From UBA7662 sp036787895 (lineage in GTDB: Bacteria > Bacteroidota > Bacteroidia > UBA7662): a stretch of DNA of 64,000 nucleotides. Position numbers and translations under genes: made by a program. The stretch lies in assembly GCA_036787895.1 (NCBI GenBank), contig DAIQOK010000008.1, positions 62,001 through 126,000 of the forward strand, in the 5' to 3' direction. Under the pieces are notes generated by a model, which ran no database searches, had not been told where the DNA came from, and saw nothing but the letters and a program-made list of their open reading frames with translations. Positions 1 to 8,442 of this stretch are shown here, piece by piece. The stretch's first letter is position 1. Every line of letters begins with the position of its first letter.

Positions 1-345
1 ACGGCGGACTATGAACCTACTTTTTCGCGGTTGCAGGCAGGGAATCTGGAACTGGCCGAAGGCCTGGGTTTAATTGAGAAGGCGGTTATAGATCAGCATT
101 TCATAAAAAGAAGCCGATATAATCGACTAATCAGTGCAGTGCTCGAAAACAAAGGTGTAAAAGGTGTCGGCATAGATGAAAAGACTGCCATTTATGTCAA
201 AGACGGTCGGGCTGAGGTGTATGGTTCCTCTCAGGTAGTGGTTATCACCAGCCGGAAAGCCCGCCCGCCTCAAGCGGGTTTACTTTCTTCGACCAATGTA
301 CGTCTGACTATTTTATGGGCAGGGGATAGGTTTACGCTGCGGTGA
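1..345 (+). CDS. Peptidase S51 (cyanophycinase-like), C-terminal part only
   Basis: The frame is open to base 1, so the gene begins outside the window and only its last 114 residues are visible. The stretch LAEGLGLIEKAVIDQHF followed by GVGIDEKTAIYVKDG aligns by eye with the C-terminal half of the complete cyanophycinase at 5266-6147 (SGLGLINDLIIDTHF, GVGLGEDTGLLIKDG), including the His region near the active site. The nucleophile Ser is upstream and unseen. S51 enzymes of this type cut cyanophycin to beta-Asp-Arg. A second copy beside a cyanophycin locus suggests a paralogue, but substrate is inferred. The tail is unlike the other copy and contains a short palindrome (264-278). Confidence 0.8.
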   Translation, partial: TADYEPTFSRLQAGNLELAEGLGLIEKAVIDQHFIKRSRYNRLISAVLENKGVKGVGIDEKTAIYVKDGRAEVYGSSQVVVITSRKARPPQAGLLSSTNVRLTILWAGDRFTLR

Positions 346-362
346 GTTCATTCAAAGCTCTA

Positions 363-935
363 CTACTTTAATCTGTAAATCAAACAGGCGCTTGCAGCGG
401 GAAGCACCGGAAACTCCAAGAACCCGAATTCGAATAGGCTGGGAGGAGTTTTCCGAATTTGATTATGCTGAACTTCAAATGCTGCGCCTAAGTCTAACTC
501 AACACCAAATCGTTTGCTAAAATTGATTTCTCTTCCAATTTTCGGACTGAGGTAAGTGTATTCATTGATATACTTATTGTTTTCGGTCCTAAATACACTC
601 AAGGCCAATCTACAGTACCAGGCATTACGTTCGGTGAACTGTGATTTTTCCGCGAAATAATAACGGATATCACCACTTAAACTGGTCATTGGAAAGTCTT
701 CAGCACTCCATCTTAGCATACCATAACTTACCCCAAATTGAACCTGTTCAAAAGGAAAGTTTACGCCGATACATACAAGCTCAGGTAGGCCAAAACCTAT
801 GGATAAACTTGGCCTGACTTGTGCATGAGCTTTTTGAGTTTGAAGAAGTAGAATCAACGAAAAAATACAACCGAAGACGCTTATCTTTTTTTGCAGTTGA
901 CTAAATGAATGGAAAGGGATAGGTTTAAACGTCAA
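363..935 (-). CDS. Predicted envelope protein, paralogue of 1884-2414
   Basis: A 190-residue protein with a hydrophobic signal region around residues 18-38 ending AHAQ, a likely signal peptidase I site, so it should be exported. The body has alternating polar/hydrophobic segments (LSIGFGLPEL, GDIRYYF, IGREINFSKRFGVELDLG) and ends in an aromatic/basic tail (LIYRLK), which fits a small outer-membrane or periplasmic barrel. No family is recognised. It is clearly homologous to the protein at 1884-2414: same order of motifs, including SxDxRYY, R..WY..L.LS and the PxIGRE block. Function unknown. Confidence 0.75.
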   Translation of the reverse strand: MTFKPIPFHSFSQLQKKISVFGCIFSLILLLQTQKAHAQVRPSLSIGFGLPELVCIGVNFPFEQVQFGVSYGMLRWSAEDFPMTSLSGDIRYYFAEKSQFTERNAWYCRLALSVFRTENNKYINEYTYLSPKIGREINFSKRFGVELDLGAAFEVQHNQIRKTPPSLFEFGFLEFPVLPAASACLIYRLK

Positions 936-957
936 TAGCGTATCTGTTTGATTTGAG

Positions 958-1386
958 TTAGCTTAGAATGCCTTTCATTACAGCAACGGCCTCAAGAGGT
1001 GTAAAAACAGCTAAAGTACTTGTTTTAAAATCTTTGGTTTCTCTGGTAACGATGCCATCGAGTTGTAAAATGCCCAAAGCACTATGGTATTGTATGGCAT
1101 CTTCGAAGTCTTTAAAATCTGATTTGAGTGCGTTTCGTATGATTTGCTGGTCAACAGCAATTCCTGTCGTCCAATCCTGTAGCTCAGCTAAAACCGCTAA
1201 GGTTGCGCGATGTGAATTGGTTTGTTTGAGTATGTAGTAAATGTTGTTATAAGATACAGCTGAGACATATATGGTCAGTTCGTTTTTTAGGCTATAATTA
1301 AAAAGTTTGGCCGCATCTCTGGCAAAAGGTCTTCGATCAGCCAAAAAATCGATGAGCACATTCGTATCAAGGAAGAAGTGCTTCAC
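958..1386 (-). CDS. PIN-domain ribonuclease toxin (VapC-like)
   Basis: A 142-residue protein of typical PIN length. It opens FLDTNVLIDFL, the first acidic motif of PIN nucleases, and has later acidic residues in DFEDAIQYHSALG, a usual pattern for the metal site. PIN toxins cleave RNA with Mg2+ and are neutralised by a small antitoxin encoded just upstream. Here the start overlaps the antitoxin stop by 4 nt (ATGA at 1383-1386), so the two are translationally coupled. The RNA target cannot be read from sequence. The module lies between two paralogous envelope genes. Confidence 0.85.
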   Translation of the reverse strand: MKHFFLDTNVLIDFLADRRPFARDAAKLFNYSLKNELTIYVSAVSYNNIYYILKQTNSHRATLAVLAELQDWTTGIAVDQQIIRNALKSDFKDFEDAIQYHSALGILQLDGIVTRETKDFKTSTLAVFTPLEAVAVMKGILS

Positions 1387-1631
1387 GATTTGAATTTTTT
1401 CATAAGTCCTTCCGTGAGCGCTTGATCGTACTCATAATCTACCGCTAACTGCACACTTCCCATCAGTTTTAAAATTCTCGGAGAGATGGCATCCTCTTCA
1501 ATTTCATCACTAGAAAGTGTCATCAGATAATTCTCCACGAGCGCAGACAAACTTTCTCCCTTGTGCTTAGCATACTTTTTTGCTGAAGTAATTACTTCAT
1601 CATCAATAGTTAACGTAAGTTTGGCGGTCAT
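1383..1631 (-). CDS. Antitoxin, DUF6364-like (ribbon-helix-helix)
   Basis: An 82-residue protein beginning MTAKLTLTIDDEVITSAKKYAKHKG and followed by SLSALVENYL: a short beta strand and two helices, as in ribbon-helix-helix/Arc-type antitoxins, here most like DUF6364. Such proteins dimerise, bind operator DNA with the N-terminal strand, and cap the toxin with the C-terminal part. It is the first gene of the pair with the PIN toxin. An ACACGTGT palindrome lies immediately before its start codon and may be its own operator. Confidence 0.8.
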   Translation of the reverse strand: MTAKLTLTIDDEVITSAKKYAKHKGESLSALVENYLMTLSSDEIEEDAISPRILKLMGSVQLAVDYEYDQALTEGLMKKFKS

Positions 1632-1632
1632 G

Positions 1633-1663
1633 ACACGTGTGTTTTAATGGTAAATATACGTGT
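1633..1663 (-). promoter_or_regulatory. Possible toxin-antitoxin autoregulatory operator
   Basis: A perfect 8-bp palindrome ACACGTGT (1633-1640) lies 2 nt upstream of the antitoxin start, and a second ACGTGT copy lies at 1658-1663, 23 bp away. A 7/8 match to the TAnnTTTG box (TATATTTA on the minus strand, 1651-1658) sits between them. Autorepression through such sites is usual for this kind of module; binding here is inferred. Confidence 0.35.
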
Positions 1664-1883
1664 AAATTTTAAATTTGTTCTTGAATAGCCAGTGTCATCC
1701 TGATATTTTCTTATTCGCCATGAATGACTGCAAATCAAACGTCCACCCTTTGTAGTACTGGAAACTTGATCCATGTCTGATATAAAATTTTGTCAGTTGG
1801 TGGTAGATGTGATCCGCGTTAATCAAGACTAAGTCAATGATTTGATGGCTGCTAACAGTTTGCTTACGTTCCGATTTTTCGTT

Positions 1884-2414
1884 TTACAGCCTGAAAAACA
1901 AGCTGGTGCTTATGCCCGTAAATACTGGTAAATCAATAGTATAGTCATTCAACAATGGGCCTTGCGGCATTTTTCTGGTTCGGACATGTTTTAATAAAAT
2001 GCTAACTCCCCAATCCAATTCGAGTCCAAGTCTGGGTGTTAAGTTAAATTCTCGCCCAATCCTCGGATTCAGAAAGATAAAGTCTCTTCGATATTCTGTG
2101 GATTCAGATCTGTTGAACGAAAGTCCGAGTTTGCCATACCAAGGTTGGCGTTCAACATAACGGGCTTTGCCACCACAGTAATAGCGTAAATCAGCCGAAA
2201 TACTTATCGGTTGAGGTTTGTCTGCGTTTGAATATACACCTAAAGCTCTGCCACAAGAAAGCCCGATTTGAATTTTTTCAAATGGTAATCTTACACTTAG
2301 GTGGGTGAACTCCGGAAAGCCAACACCAATTGCCAATATAGGTGGCTTTTGCGTATAAGCTCTCAGTGGTAAAATCAGAAAACCCCAGAATGAAAGCAAC
2401 AAAATTTTCAGCAT
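1884..2414 (-). CDS. Predicted envelope protein, paralogue of 363-935
   Basis: A 176-residue protein with an N-terminal hydrophobic export signal (LLLSFWGFLILPLRAYTQ). The mature part shares a series of blocks with the protein at 363-935: xxLAIGVGFPEF, PFEKIQIGLS.G, SADLRYY, VERQPWYGKLGLS, FLNPRIGREFNLTPRLGLELDWG, and it also ends in an aromatic/basic residue. A small beta-barrel or lipid-binding exported protein is plausible; no domain name can be given. It lies 16 bp downstream of cphA on the same strand and may be read through from it. Confidence 0.75.
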   Translation of the reverse strand: MLKILLLSFWGFLILPLRAYTQKPPILAIGVGFPEFTHLSVRLPFEKIQIGLSCGRALGVYSNADKPQPISISADLRYYCGGKARYVERQPWYGKLGLSFNRSESTEYRRDFIFLNPRIGREFNLTPRLGLELDWGVSILLKHVRTRKMPQGPLLNDYTIDLPVFTGISTSLFFRL

Positions 2415-2430
2415 TATACTAATCAGATTT

Positions 2431-5049
2431 CTAGCGCAAATCGGCCTCCTTATCTAAATACTCCTGCACTATGCCAATGGCATTGGTCACCACATCACTC
2501 AAGGCAGTAATAAAAGTTCCCGGCTCAGCAATGGAGATGGCATGTTTAATGGCTTCAATCTCCTTAGGAATAATTTCATAGGTCATCTTTTTATCAACCT
2601 GTTTGATACCGCTAACAATCAGATTAATCAATTCCTGTTCTGTCCGTCCGCGTAAGTGTTTTTCCTGGCGGATAATGATGTGATCAAACATGCGGGCAGC
2701 AATTTTGCCACATTCGGTAATGTCTTCATCTCTCCGGTCGCCAACGCCTGATATGATACCCACTTTTTTCGGTGAATCTACATTACTCAAAAAGTCCTCA
2801 ATGGCCAGATAGCCTGCCGGATTGTGAGCGAAGTCGATCATTACTTTAAATTCCTTGAAGTCGAAAATATTCATCCGGCCGGGCGTAAGTGCCGGTGACG
2901 GAATGAAGGTCTCAAGCGACAATCGGATGGCTTCGGTGCGGAAGCCTTGCAAATAACCGGCTAGGGTGGCAGCAAGTACATTTTCGATCATAAACCGGGC
3001 TTTGCCGGCCATGGTGAGCGGGATGGTGGTCACTTTTTCAATTCGGATTTTCCAATCGCCTTTTTTGATGGTGATAAAGCCATTTTCGTATACCGCCGCT
3101 ATGCCATTCTTTTTAGTGTGGGCTTTGAGTACGGGATGATTTTCATCTAATCCGAAATAAGCAATGTTACATTGTAACTCTTCACCAATTTTTACGCACC
3201 ACGGATCTTCGGCATTGAGCACTGCCCAGCCATCACGTTTGATGCTGCGAACCACAACCGATTTTACCCGGGCGAGGTCTTCGAGCGTCTCAATGTCGTT
3301 CAGCCCCAAATGATCTTCTCGGATATTGGTGATTATACCGATATCGCATCGACTGAAGCCCAAGCCGGAGCGGAGAATGCCACCTCGGGCAGTTTCGAGA
3401 ACGGCAAACTCTACGGTAGGGTCTTTAAGTATAAATTCAGCACTTATTGGTCCGGTAGTATCTCCTTTTTCGAGCATGTGGTTTTGCACATAAATGCCGT
3501 CGGAAGTGGTGAAACCAACACGATAGCCAACATTTTTGACCATATGAGCCAGCAAACGCGTGGTGGTGGTTTTTCCATTGGTACCGGTTACAGCAATAAT
3601 CGGTATTCGACTGGCCTTGCCGGGTGGGTAAAGCATGTCGATTACCGGCGCGGCCACATTGCGTGGCAGACCTTCAGCCGGAGCCAGGTGCATGCGGAAA
3701 CCGGGTGCGGCGTTTACTTCAAGTATGCTTCCTCCGCTTTCCTTGAGTGGCTGGGTAAGGTTAGGCGCCATGATGTCGATACCACAAACATCCAGGCCAA
3801 TAACCCGGGATACACGCTCAGCAAGGAAGATGTTTTCGGGATGTACCATGTCGGTTACATCTATCGAGGTGCCGCCGGTGCTGAGGTTGGCGGTTGATTT
3901 GAGATAAACAACTTCTCCCTTTTTCGGTACTGTTTCGAGGGTATACCCCAGTTTTTCGAGCAAATCCATGGTGTCGCGGTCGACTTCTATCTCAGTAAGT
4001 ACATTTTCATGACCATAACCCCGACGCGGATCCTGGTTTTCGATGTCGATGAGCTCCTGAATATTGTGTTTGCCATCGCCTTTCACATGGGCAGGCACAC
4101 GTTGCGCTGCAGCCACCACCTGATTATTGATAACAAGCACCCGAAAGTCGAAGCCGGTGATAAAACGCTCGACAATAACTTTTCTCGAATATTTTTTGGC
4201 AAATTCCAGTCCTGCAACGGCATCTGCCCAGTTTTTAACATTAATGCTGGCACCTTTGCCATGATTGCCATCCAGTGGCTTGATGACGATAGGATAACCA
4301 ATGCGGTCGATACAGGCTTGCAAATCTTCTTCATCTATGCAGATATCCCCTTTGGGTACCGGCATGGAAGCGTCGTCGAGCATCTGTTTGGTGAGCTCTT
4401 TGTTGCAGGCAATGTCTACTGCGATATTGCTGGTATGCTGTGTAATCGTAGCCTGAAAACGCACCTGGTTTACCCCATAGCCCAATTGAATTAGGCTATT
4501 GGTGCCCAAGCGTATCCAGGGGATATCGCGAGCTACAGCTTCGTCTACCAAAGAGCCGGTGGATGGCCCTAAGCGCACATTTTCACGGATACGCCGCATT
4601 TCCATAATATCAGCTTCTAAGTCATACGCCTTGCCATCAATAAGTGCCTGTGCAATACGGACAGCTGATTCAGCTGCAAAAAGGCCTACTTTTTCTTCTA
4701 CATAGCTGAATACTACGTTATAAATACCGGGTGTTTTGGTTTCCCGTGTCCTGCCAAATCCCGTTTCCATACCTGCGAGCGTCTGGATTTCGAGTGCAAT
4801 ATGCTCAATTACATGACCCATCCAGGTGCCTCGTTCTACCCGATAAAAAAAACCGCCGGGTTTGCCTTCGGAACAGCGATGCTCGTACATCGAGGGGAAC
4901 AAAGCCTCTAAGCGCTCTCGGAAACCGGGTATTTTGTTTGTTGGCTTTTGCTCCAGCTCTTCTAAATCGAGCCGCATTTGAATAAGTTTTTTGCGATTGA
5001 TGCTCCAGATATTGGGGCCGCGGAGCGCCTGAACTTTTAGTATTTGCAT
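2431..5049 (-). CDS. cphA: Cyanophycin synthetase
   Basis: An 872-residue protein, the normal size for CphA1. It polymerises Asp and Arg into the storage polymer multi-L-arginyl-poly-L-aspartate, using ATP. Three parts are visible: an N-terminal region (about 1-160) with the family motif RGPNIWS near the start, an ATP-grasp module (about 215-470) with VIKPLDGNHGKGASINV and EVNAAPGFRMH, and a Mur-ligase-like module from about 485 with the P-loop VTGTNGKTTTTR, NIREDHLG and DFAHNPAG. ATP-grasp adds Asp, the Mur-type site adds Arg. It diverges from cphB and the isoaspartyl peptidase, so synthesis and breakdown are encoded back to back. Confidence 0.96.
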   Translation of the reverse strand: MQILKVQALRGPNIWSINRKKLIQMRLDLEELEQKPTNKIPGFRERLEALFPSMYEHRCSEGKPGGFFYRVERGTWMGHVIEHIALEIQTLAGMETGFGRTRETKTPGIYNVVFSYVEEKVGLFAAESAVRIAQALIDGKAYDLEADIMEMRRIRENVRLGPSTGSLVDEAVARDIPWIRLGTNSLIQLGYGVNQVRFQATITQHTSNIAVDIACNKELTKQMLDDASMPVPKGDICIDEEDLQACIDRIGYPIVIKPLDGNHGKGASINVKNWADAVAGLEFAKKYSRKVIVERFITGFDFRVLVINNQVVAAAQRVPAHVKGDGKHNIQELIDIENQDPRRGYGHENVLTEIEVDRDTMDLLEKLGYTLETVPKKGEVVYLKSTANLSTGGTSIDVTDMVHPENIFLAERVSRVIGLDVCGIDIMAPNLTQPLKESGGSILEVNAAPGFRMHLAPAEGLPRNVAAPVIDMLYPPGKASRIPIIAVTGTNGKTTTTRLLAHMVKNVGYRVGFTTSDGIYVQNHMLEKGDTTGPISAEFILKDPTVEFAVLETARGGILRSGLGFSRCDIGIITNIREDHLGLNDIETLEDLARVKSVVVRSIKRDGWAVLNAEDPWCVKIGEELQCNIAYFGLDENHPVLKAHTKKNGIAAVYENGFITIKKGDWKIRIEKVTTIPLTMAGKARFMIENVLAATLAGYLQGFRTEAIRLSLETFIPSPALTPGRMNIFDFKEFKVMIDFAHNPAGYLAIEDFLSNVDSPKKVGIISGVGDRRDEDITECGKIAARMFDHIIIRQEKHLRGRTEQELINLIVSGIKQVDKKMTYEIIPKEIEAIKHAISIAEPGTFITALSDVVTNAIGIVQEYLDKEADLR

Positions 5050-5265
5050 AGGTGAAGTGAAATAGGGTAGCTGTTGTTCGGTTTGGTAGGACTAAAGTCT
5101 CAAATAAATGAATTTATCGGTAACAAACGCAAGTTTTCCGTAGAATACAATTCTTTTCCCCAAAAGCAGGACAATTGCACACAACTGTTCACTGCATTAT
5201 TTGAATTTAGGCTTGTTTCAAGTATCATTACGCCTTTATTAAGCGAACATCAAGCGACTATTTCC

Positions 5266-6147
5266 ATGACACCGAAGGGTAAATTGATTGTAATCGGGGG
5301 GGCAGTAGATACCGGTAGTTTTACCGAAAAGGACTATAAAGACGATATTGAAAAAAATCTCAACTTCTTTGAGCGGGGTATTTTAAAGAGAATTATCACC
5401 GAATCGGCTCACGGAACAGATTCTCGTATCGAAATTATACCAACAGCTTCTCAAATACCTAAAGATGTTGGCAATGAATATGTAAAGGCGTTTTCTTACC
5501 TGGGCGCGCACAATGCAGACGTTTTGGCCATTGATAATCGGGAAGGAGCCAACGACCCCGAGAATTGTGCCCGACTGCAAGCTGCAGATGTGGTTGTGTT
5601 TACAGGTGGTGATCAATTGCGCCTGACCTCAATTTTAGGCGGCACCGAGTTTCATACCATATTACTGCGAAAGTATAGGGAAGAGGAGTTCTTGTTGGCC
5701 GGAACATCGGCAGGTGCGGCAGCTTGCTCCAACAATATGATTTACCAGGGTTCTTCCAGTGAGGCTTTGTTGAAAGGCGAGGTTAAAATTACCAGTGGGT
5801 TGGGCCTGATTAACGATTTAATCATAGATACACACTTTGTGCATCGCGGTCGTATTGGCAGGCTTTTCCAGGCTGTAGTCAGCAATCCACGGGTTTTGGG
5901 CGTTGGTTTGGGAGAGGATACTGGTCTGCTCATCAAAGATGGTGAAGCGATGGAGGCACTGGGCTCCGGGCTGGTCATTTTGGTCGATGGTCGCCAGATA
6001 CGCGATACAAACATTACCGATGTTTCGCTTGGATCACCGATCAGCATCGAAAATCTGGTGGTGCATGTGATGTCGATGAATGATGAATATCATTTGGCAA
6101 CGCACAAAATGCAAATTCGGAAGTCACACCACATTATCGGCGATTGA
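5266..6147 (+). CDS. cphB: Cyanophycinase (peptidase S51)
   Basis: A 293-residue exo-type serine peptidase that cuts cyanophycin to beta-Asp-Arg dipeptides. The nucleophile is Ser148 in LLAGTSAGAAA; FTGGDQLRLTSIL precedes it and the IIDTHFVHRGRIGRL block follows. The frame is open back to 5074, but the ATG at 5266 (MTPKGKLIVIGG) begins exactly where the family begins, so it is taken as the start; the upstream 64 codons look non-coding. The stop is one base before the start of the isoaspartyl peptidase, so the dipeptide-forming and dipeptide-cutting enzymes are co-transcribed. Confidence 0.94.
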   Translation: MTPKGKLIVIGGAVDTGSFTEKDYKDDIEKNLNFFERGILKRIITESAHGTDSRIEIIPTASQIPKDVGNEYVKAFSYLGAHNADVLAIDNREGANDPENCARLQAADVVVFTGGDQLRLTSILGGTEFHTILLRKYREEEFLLAGTSAGAAACSNNMIYQGSSSEALLKGEVKITSGLGLINDLIIDTHFVHRGRIGRLFQAVVSNPRVLGVGLGEDTGLLIKDGEAMEALGSGLVILVDGRQIRDTNITDVSLGSPISIENLVVHVMSMNDEYHLATHKMQIRKSHHIIGD

Positions 6148-6148
6148 A

Positions 6149-6997
6149 ATGCAGCCTAAATTGATGATACATGGCGGTTTTTTTAGCGAATCGTCGACCA
6201 GTAGCGAGGTTAAACTGGCCAAACAGCAAGCCTTAAAACGTATCGCCGAAGCTGCACATGCATATTTATTAACCCATTCGGCTTTAGAAACAGTAGCTTT
6301 TGCTGTGCAAATGCTCGAAGATGACCCGCTGTTTAATGCCGGCACCGGCTCTCAAATCCAAAGCGACGGCATCATACGCATGAGTGCTGCCATCATGGAC
6401 GGACAGTCGGCTCGCTTCAGTGGGGTCATCAATCTTGAAAATGTACAAAACCCCATTCAGGTGGCTGTACAACTTTTTTCGGAAGATGATCGGGTACTTG
6501 GCGGGGAGGGTGCCGGAAAATTTGCCAAAGAAGCGGGTTTCCCATTTTATAATCCGGAAATACCGCAACGTAGGGGTGAATACGAGGCGAAATTAAAAGC
6601 AACCGGCATCGGCACAGTTGGTTGTGTTGCTTTAGACGGCTTAGGGCGACTTGCAGCCGCTACTTCAACCGGGGGCAAAGGATTCGAAAGAGTTGGGCGA
6701 ATATCTGATTCAGCTACTGTGGCTGGTAATTATGCCAATGAATTTTGCGCCGTTTCCTGCACAGGTGTTGGTGAAGATATTGTCAGTGGGGCAATTGCTG
6801 CTAAAATCGTTACCCGTGTCAGCGATGGCATGGCTGCAACTGTGGCCGTTGAACGCACTTTCAATGAATTGAAGTCATTCGATGGTTTTGCAGGAGCTAT
6901 TGTGCTAACGGCCACAGGTGAGATGATTTGGCAAGATTCCCATCCTCATATGGTTTGGGCGCATACTGATGGTGAGTCTACCAAAGTATTTGACTAA
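6149..6997 (+). CDS. Isoaspartyl peptidase / plant-type L-asparaginase
   Basis: A 282-residue Ntn-hydrolase precursor. The autocleavage site and nucleophile is Thr156 in GIGTVGCVALD, with HGG near the start and FNAGTGSQIQSDG, all family hallmarks. Maturation cuts before Thr156 to give alpha and beta subunits. The family hydrolyses beta-aspartyl dipeptides; next to cphB the natural substrate is very likely beta-Asp-Arg, yielding free Asp and Arg. A longer frame from 6080 would overlap cphB; ATG 6149, one base after the cphB stop, is preferred. No export signal is seen, so it should act in the cytoplasm. Confidence 0.92.
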   Translation: MQPKLMIHGGFFSESSTSSEVKLAKQQALKRIAEAAHAYLLTHSALETVAFAVQMLEDDPLFNAGTGSQIQSDGIIRMSAAIMDGQSARFSGVINLENVQNPIQVAVQLFSEDDRVLGGEGAGKFAKEAGFPFYNPEIPQRRGEYEAKLKATGIGTVGCVALDGLGRLAAATSTGGKGFERVGRISDSATVAGNYANEFCAVSCTGVGEDIVSGAIAAKIVTRVSDGMAATVAVERTFNELKSFDGFAGAIVLTATGEMIWQDSHPHMVWAHTDGESTKVFD

Positions 6998-7054
6998 GCT
7001 GAGCGAATTACGCTTGTTGTTTTTTCCGGATATTTAGCCTTAATATTTATTAGC

Positions 7055-7606
7055 ATGCCGCATATAGAGATTATTTCAGCCAGTGTCAGAAAAGGTCGTA
7101 GTAGTGATCGTGTAGCTCGGTTTTTTAAAAATTACCTGGAACAAGAGAGCAATCACACCGCGCAAATTCAGGATTTGGCAACGCTTCAGTTCCCACTTTT
7201 TAATGAACGATTAGCCTTCCAGACTGACGTTGCACCGGCAACGGCAACCTTTGCGGCTGCTATCCAATCGGCTGATGGTGTACTGATAGTAACTCCTGAA
7301 TACAATGGGGGGTATCCGGCAGCACTAAAAAATGTGATTGATTTGTTGTACAGCCAATGGTATCACAAGCCCATAGGTATAATAACCGTCTCCGATGGTG
7401 ACTTCGGAGGCTCACAGGCCATCATGTCGTTGGTATTTACCTTATGGAAGATGAAAGCATGGGTAATCCCGGCACAGTTCCCGGTGCCCAATGTCGAAGC
7501 TTTATTTACCGAGGCAGGGGAGGCACGCGATTTGGAAGTTTTATCCGGGCGTTTACGACCATTTTTAAAAGAGATGAACTGGGCTTTGGAAAGCGCGGGG
7601 AGATAA
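7055..7606 (+). CDS. NAD(P)H-dependent FMN reductase family protein
   Basis: A 183-residue flavodoxin-fold protein. The N-terminal IEIISASVRKGRSSDRVARF is the phosphate-binding strand-loop of the family and TPEYNGGYPAALKNVIDLL is the conserved flavin-contact segment. Members reduce FMN, azo dyes, quinones or chromate with NAD(P)H; the true substrate here is unknown. It is about 60 bp after the isoaspartyl peptidase on the same strand, with no terminator recognised between, so co-transcription is possible. Confidence 0.9.
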   Translation: MPHIEIISASVRKGRSSDRVARFFKNYLEQESNHTAQIQDLATLQFPLFNERLAFQTDVAPATATFAAAIQSADGVLIVTPEYNGGYPAALKNVIDLLYSQWYHKPIGIITVSDGDFGGSQAIMSLVFTLWKMKAWVIPAQFPVPNVEALFTEAGEARDLEVLSGRLRPFLKEMNWALESAGR

Positions 7607-7715
7607 ATTTGGAGTAGATTAGGTTTTATTCTTAAAAACGCGATACAACTATTTCTTCTATTCTGGTGCATTATTGATGATTTTTCAAATAGCGGACAAA
7701 AAAGTCTAAAAAATA

Positions 7716-7748
7716 TTTGTTTGTTAATAGCGGATATTAGTATCTTTA
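7716..7748 (+). promoter_or_regulatory. Candidate promoter of the YceI gene
   Basis: TTTG at 7716-7719, a 21-nt spacer and TATCTTTA at 7741-7748 match the Bacteroidota sigma-A pattern (TTTG / TAnnTTTG) with one mismatch. The start codon follows at 7769, giving a very short leader. Confidence 0.45.
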
Positions 7749-7768
7749 TATCGTCAAACAAAAACACC

Positions 7769-8392
7769 ATGAAAAACCACCACAGAACCACCCGTCTAAC
7801 CCAGCTTGCACGTAGCTTTCAAATGAGTATACTCTTTGTCTTCACAGCTGCCATTTTATTTGCTCAGCCGGCCAAAGGTTTGTTGCCTTATGAAAACAGG
7901 GCACATCAAATGGTTATTGAGGGCACATCCAATTTACATGATTGGCAAACTAAGGTCTACCGACTCAATTTGAAAGCTCAGTTTGCCGTAGAAAACAGCC
8001 TGGTTAATACCATCGGTACTGTAGTCTTAACCGCCGATGCCCGCAGCATTAAAAGCGATAAGGGTAGCATTATGGACGGCAAAACACACGATGCCTTAAA
8101 AACAGAAAAACACCCCACCATCACTTTCCGCTTGAAACAGATTCAGTCGATGGAAATGGCGAACAAAGTAACTGAAATCAAAACTACCGGCGATTTAACC
8201 ATAGCCGGAGTAACCCGGCCGGTGAACATGACGGTTTACACCAAACTACTTCCCAATAACGAAATAGAAGTTTGGGGAAGCTACAAGCTCAAAATGAGCA
8301 CTTTCGGTATAGCAGCACCTACCGCTATGATGGGCAGCATTAAAACCGGTGATGAGGTCATAGTCCGCTTCGACATCATCATGAAACCCTAA
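7769..8392 (+). CDS. YceI-family periplasmic protein
   Basis: A 207-residue protein with a signal peptide (MSILFVFTAAILFAQPAKG region) and a YceI lipocalin-like barrel: VIEGTSNLHDW, LTADARSIKSDKG, TEKHPTITFRL and GDLTIAGVTRPVNMTV are the typical blocks. YceI barrels bind isoprenoid or other amphiphilic ligands in the periplasm. The frame opens at 7721, but ATG 7769 gives the signal peptide directly. The next gene is an outer-membrane barrel 50 bp downstream, so the two probably form an operon. A second, more distant YceI protein lies at 31980-32534. Confidence 0.9.
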   Translation: MKNHHRTTRLTQLARSFQMSILFVFTAAILFAQPAKGLLPYENRAHQMVIEGTSNLHDWQTKVYRLNLKAQFAVENSLVNTIGTVVLTADARSIKSDKGSIMDGKTHDALKTEKHPTITFRLKQIQSMEMANKVTEIKTTGDLTIAGVTRPVNMTVYTKLLPNNEIEVWGSYKLKMSTFGIAAPTAMMGSIKTGDEVIVRFDIIMKP

Positions 8393-8442
8393 TTCCAATA
8401 ACACAACAATTCAACTTCAACCATCCACCAAAAAACAAAATC

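Noticed and set aside
3310..3897. 195-residue open frame on the plus strand inside cphA
   Set aside because: It lies opposite the well-conserved cphA gene and has no recognisable domain; an antisense shadow.
5084..5100. Short palindrome GACTAAAGTC between cphA and cphB
   Set aside because: Only 10 bp and a single copy; too weak to call an operator.
5074..5265. 64-codon N-terminal extension of cphB
   Set aside because: The extension has no family similarity or export signal, and the conserved start of the family coincides with ATG 5266.
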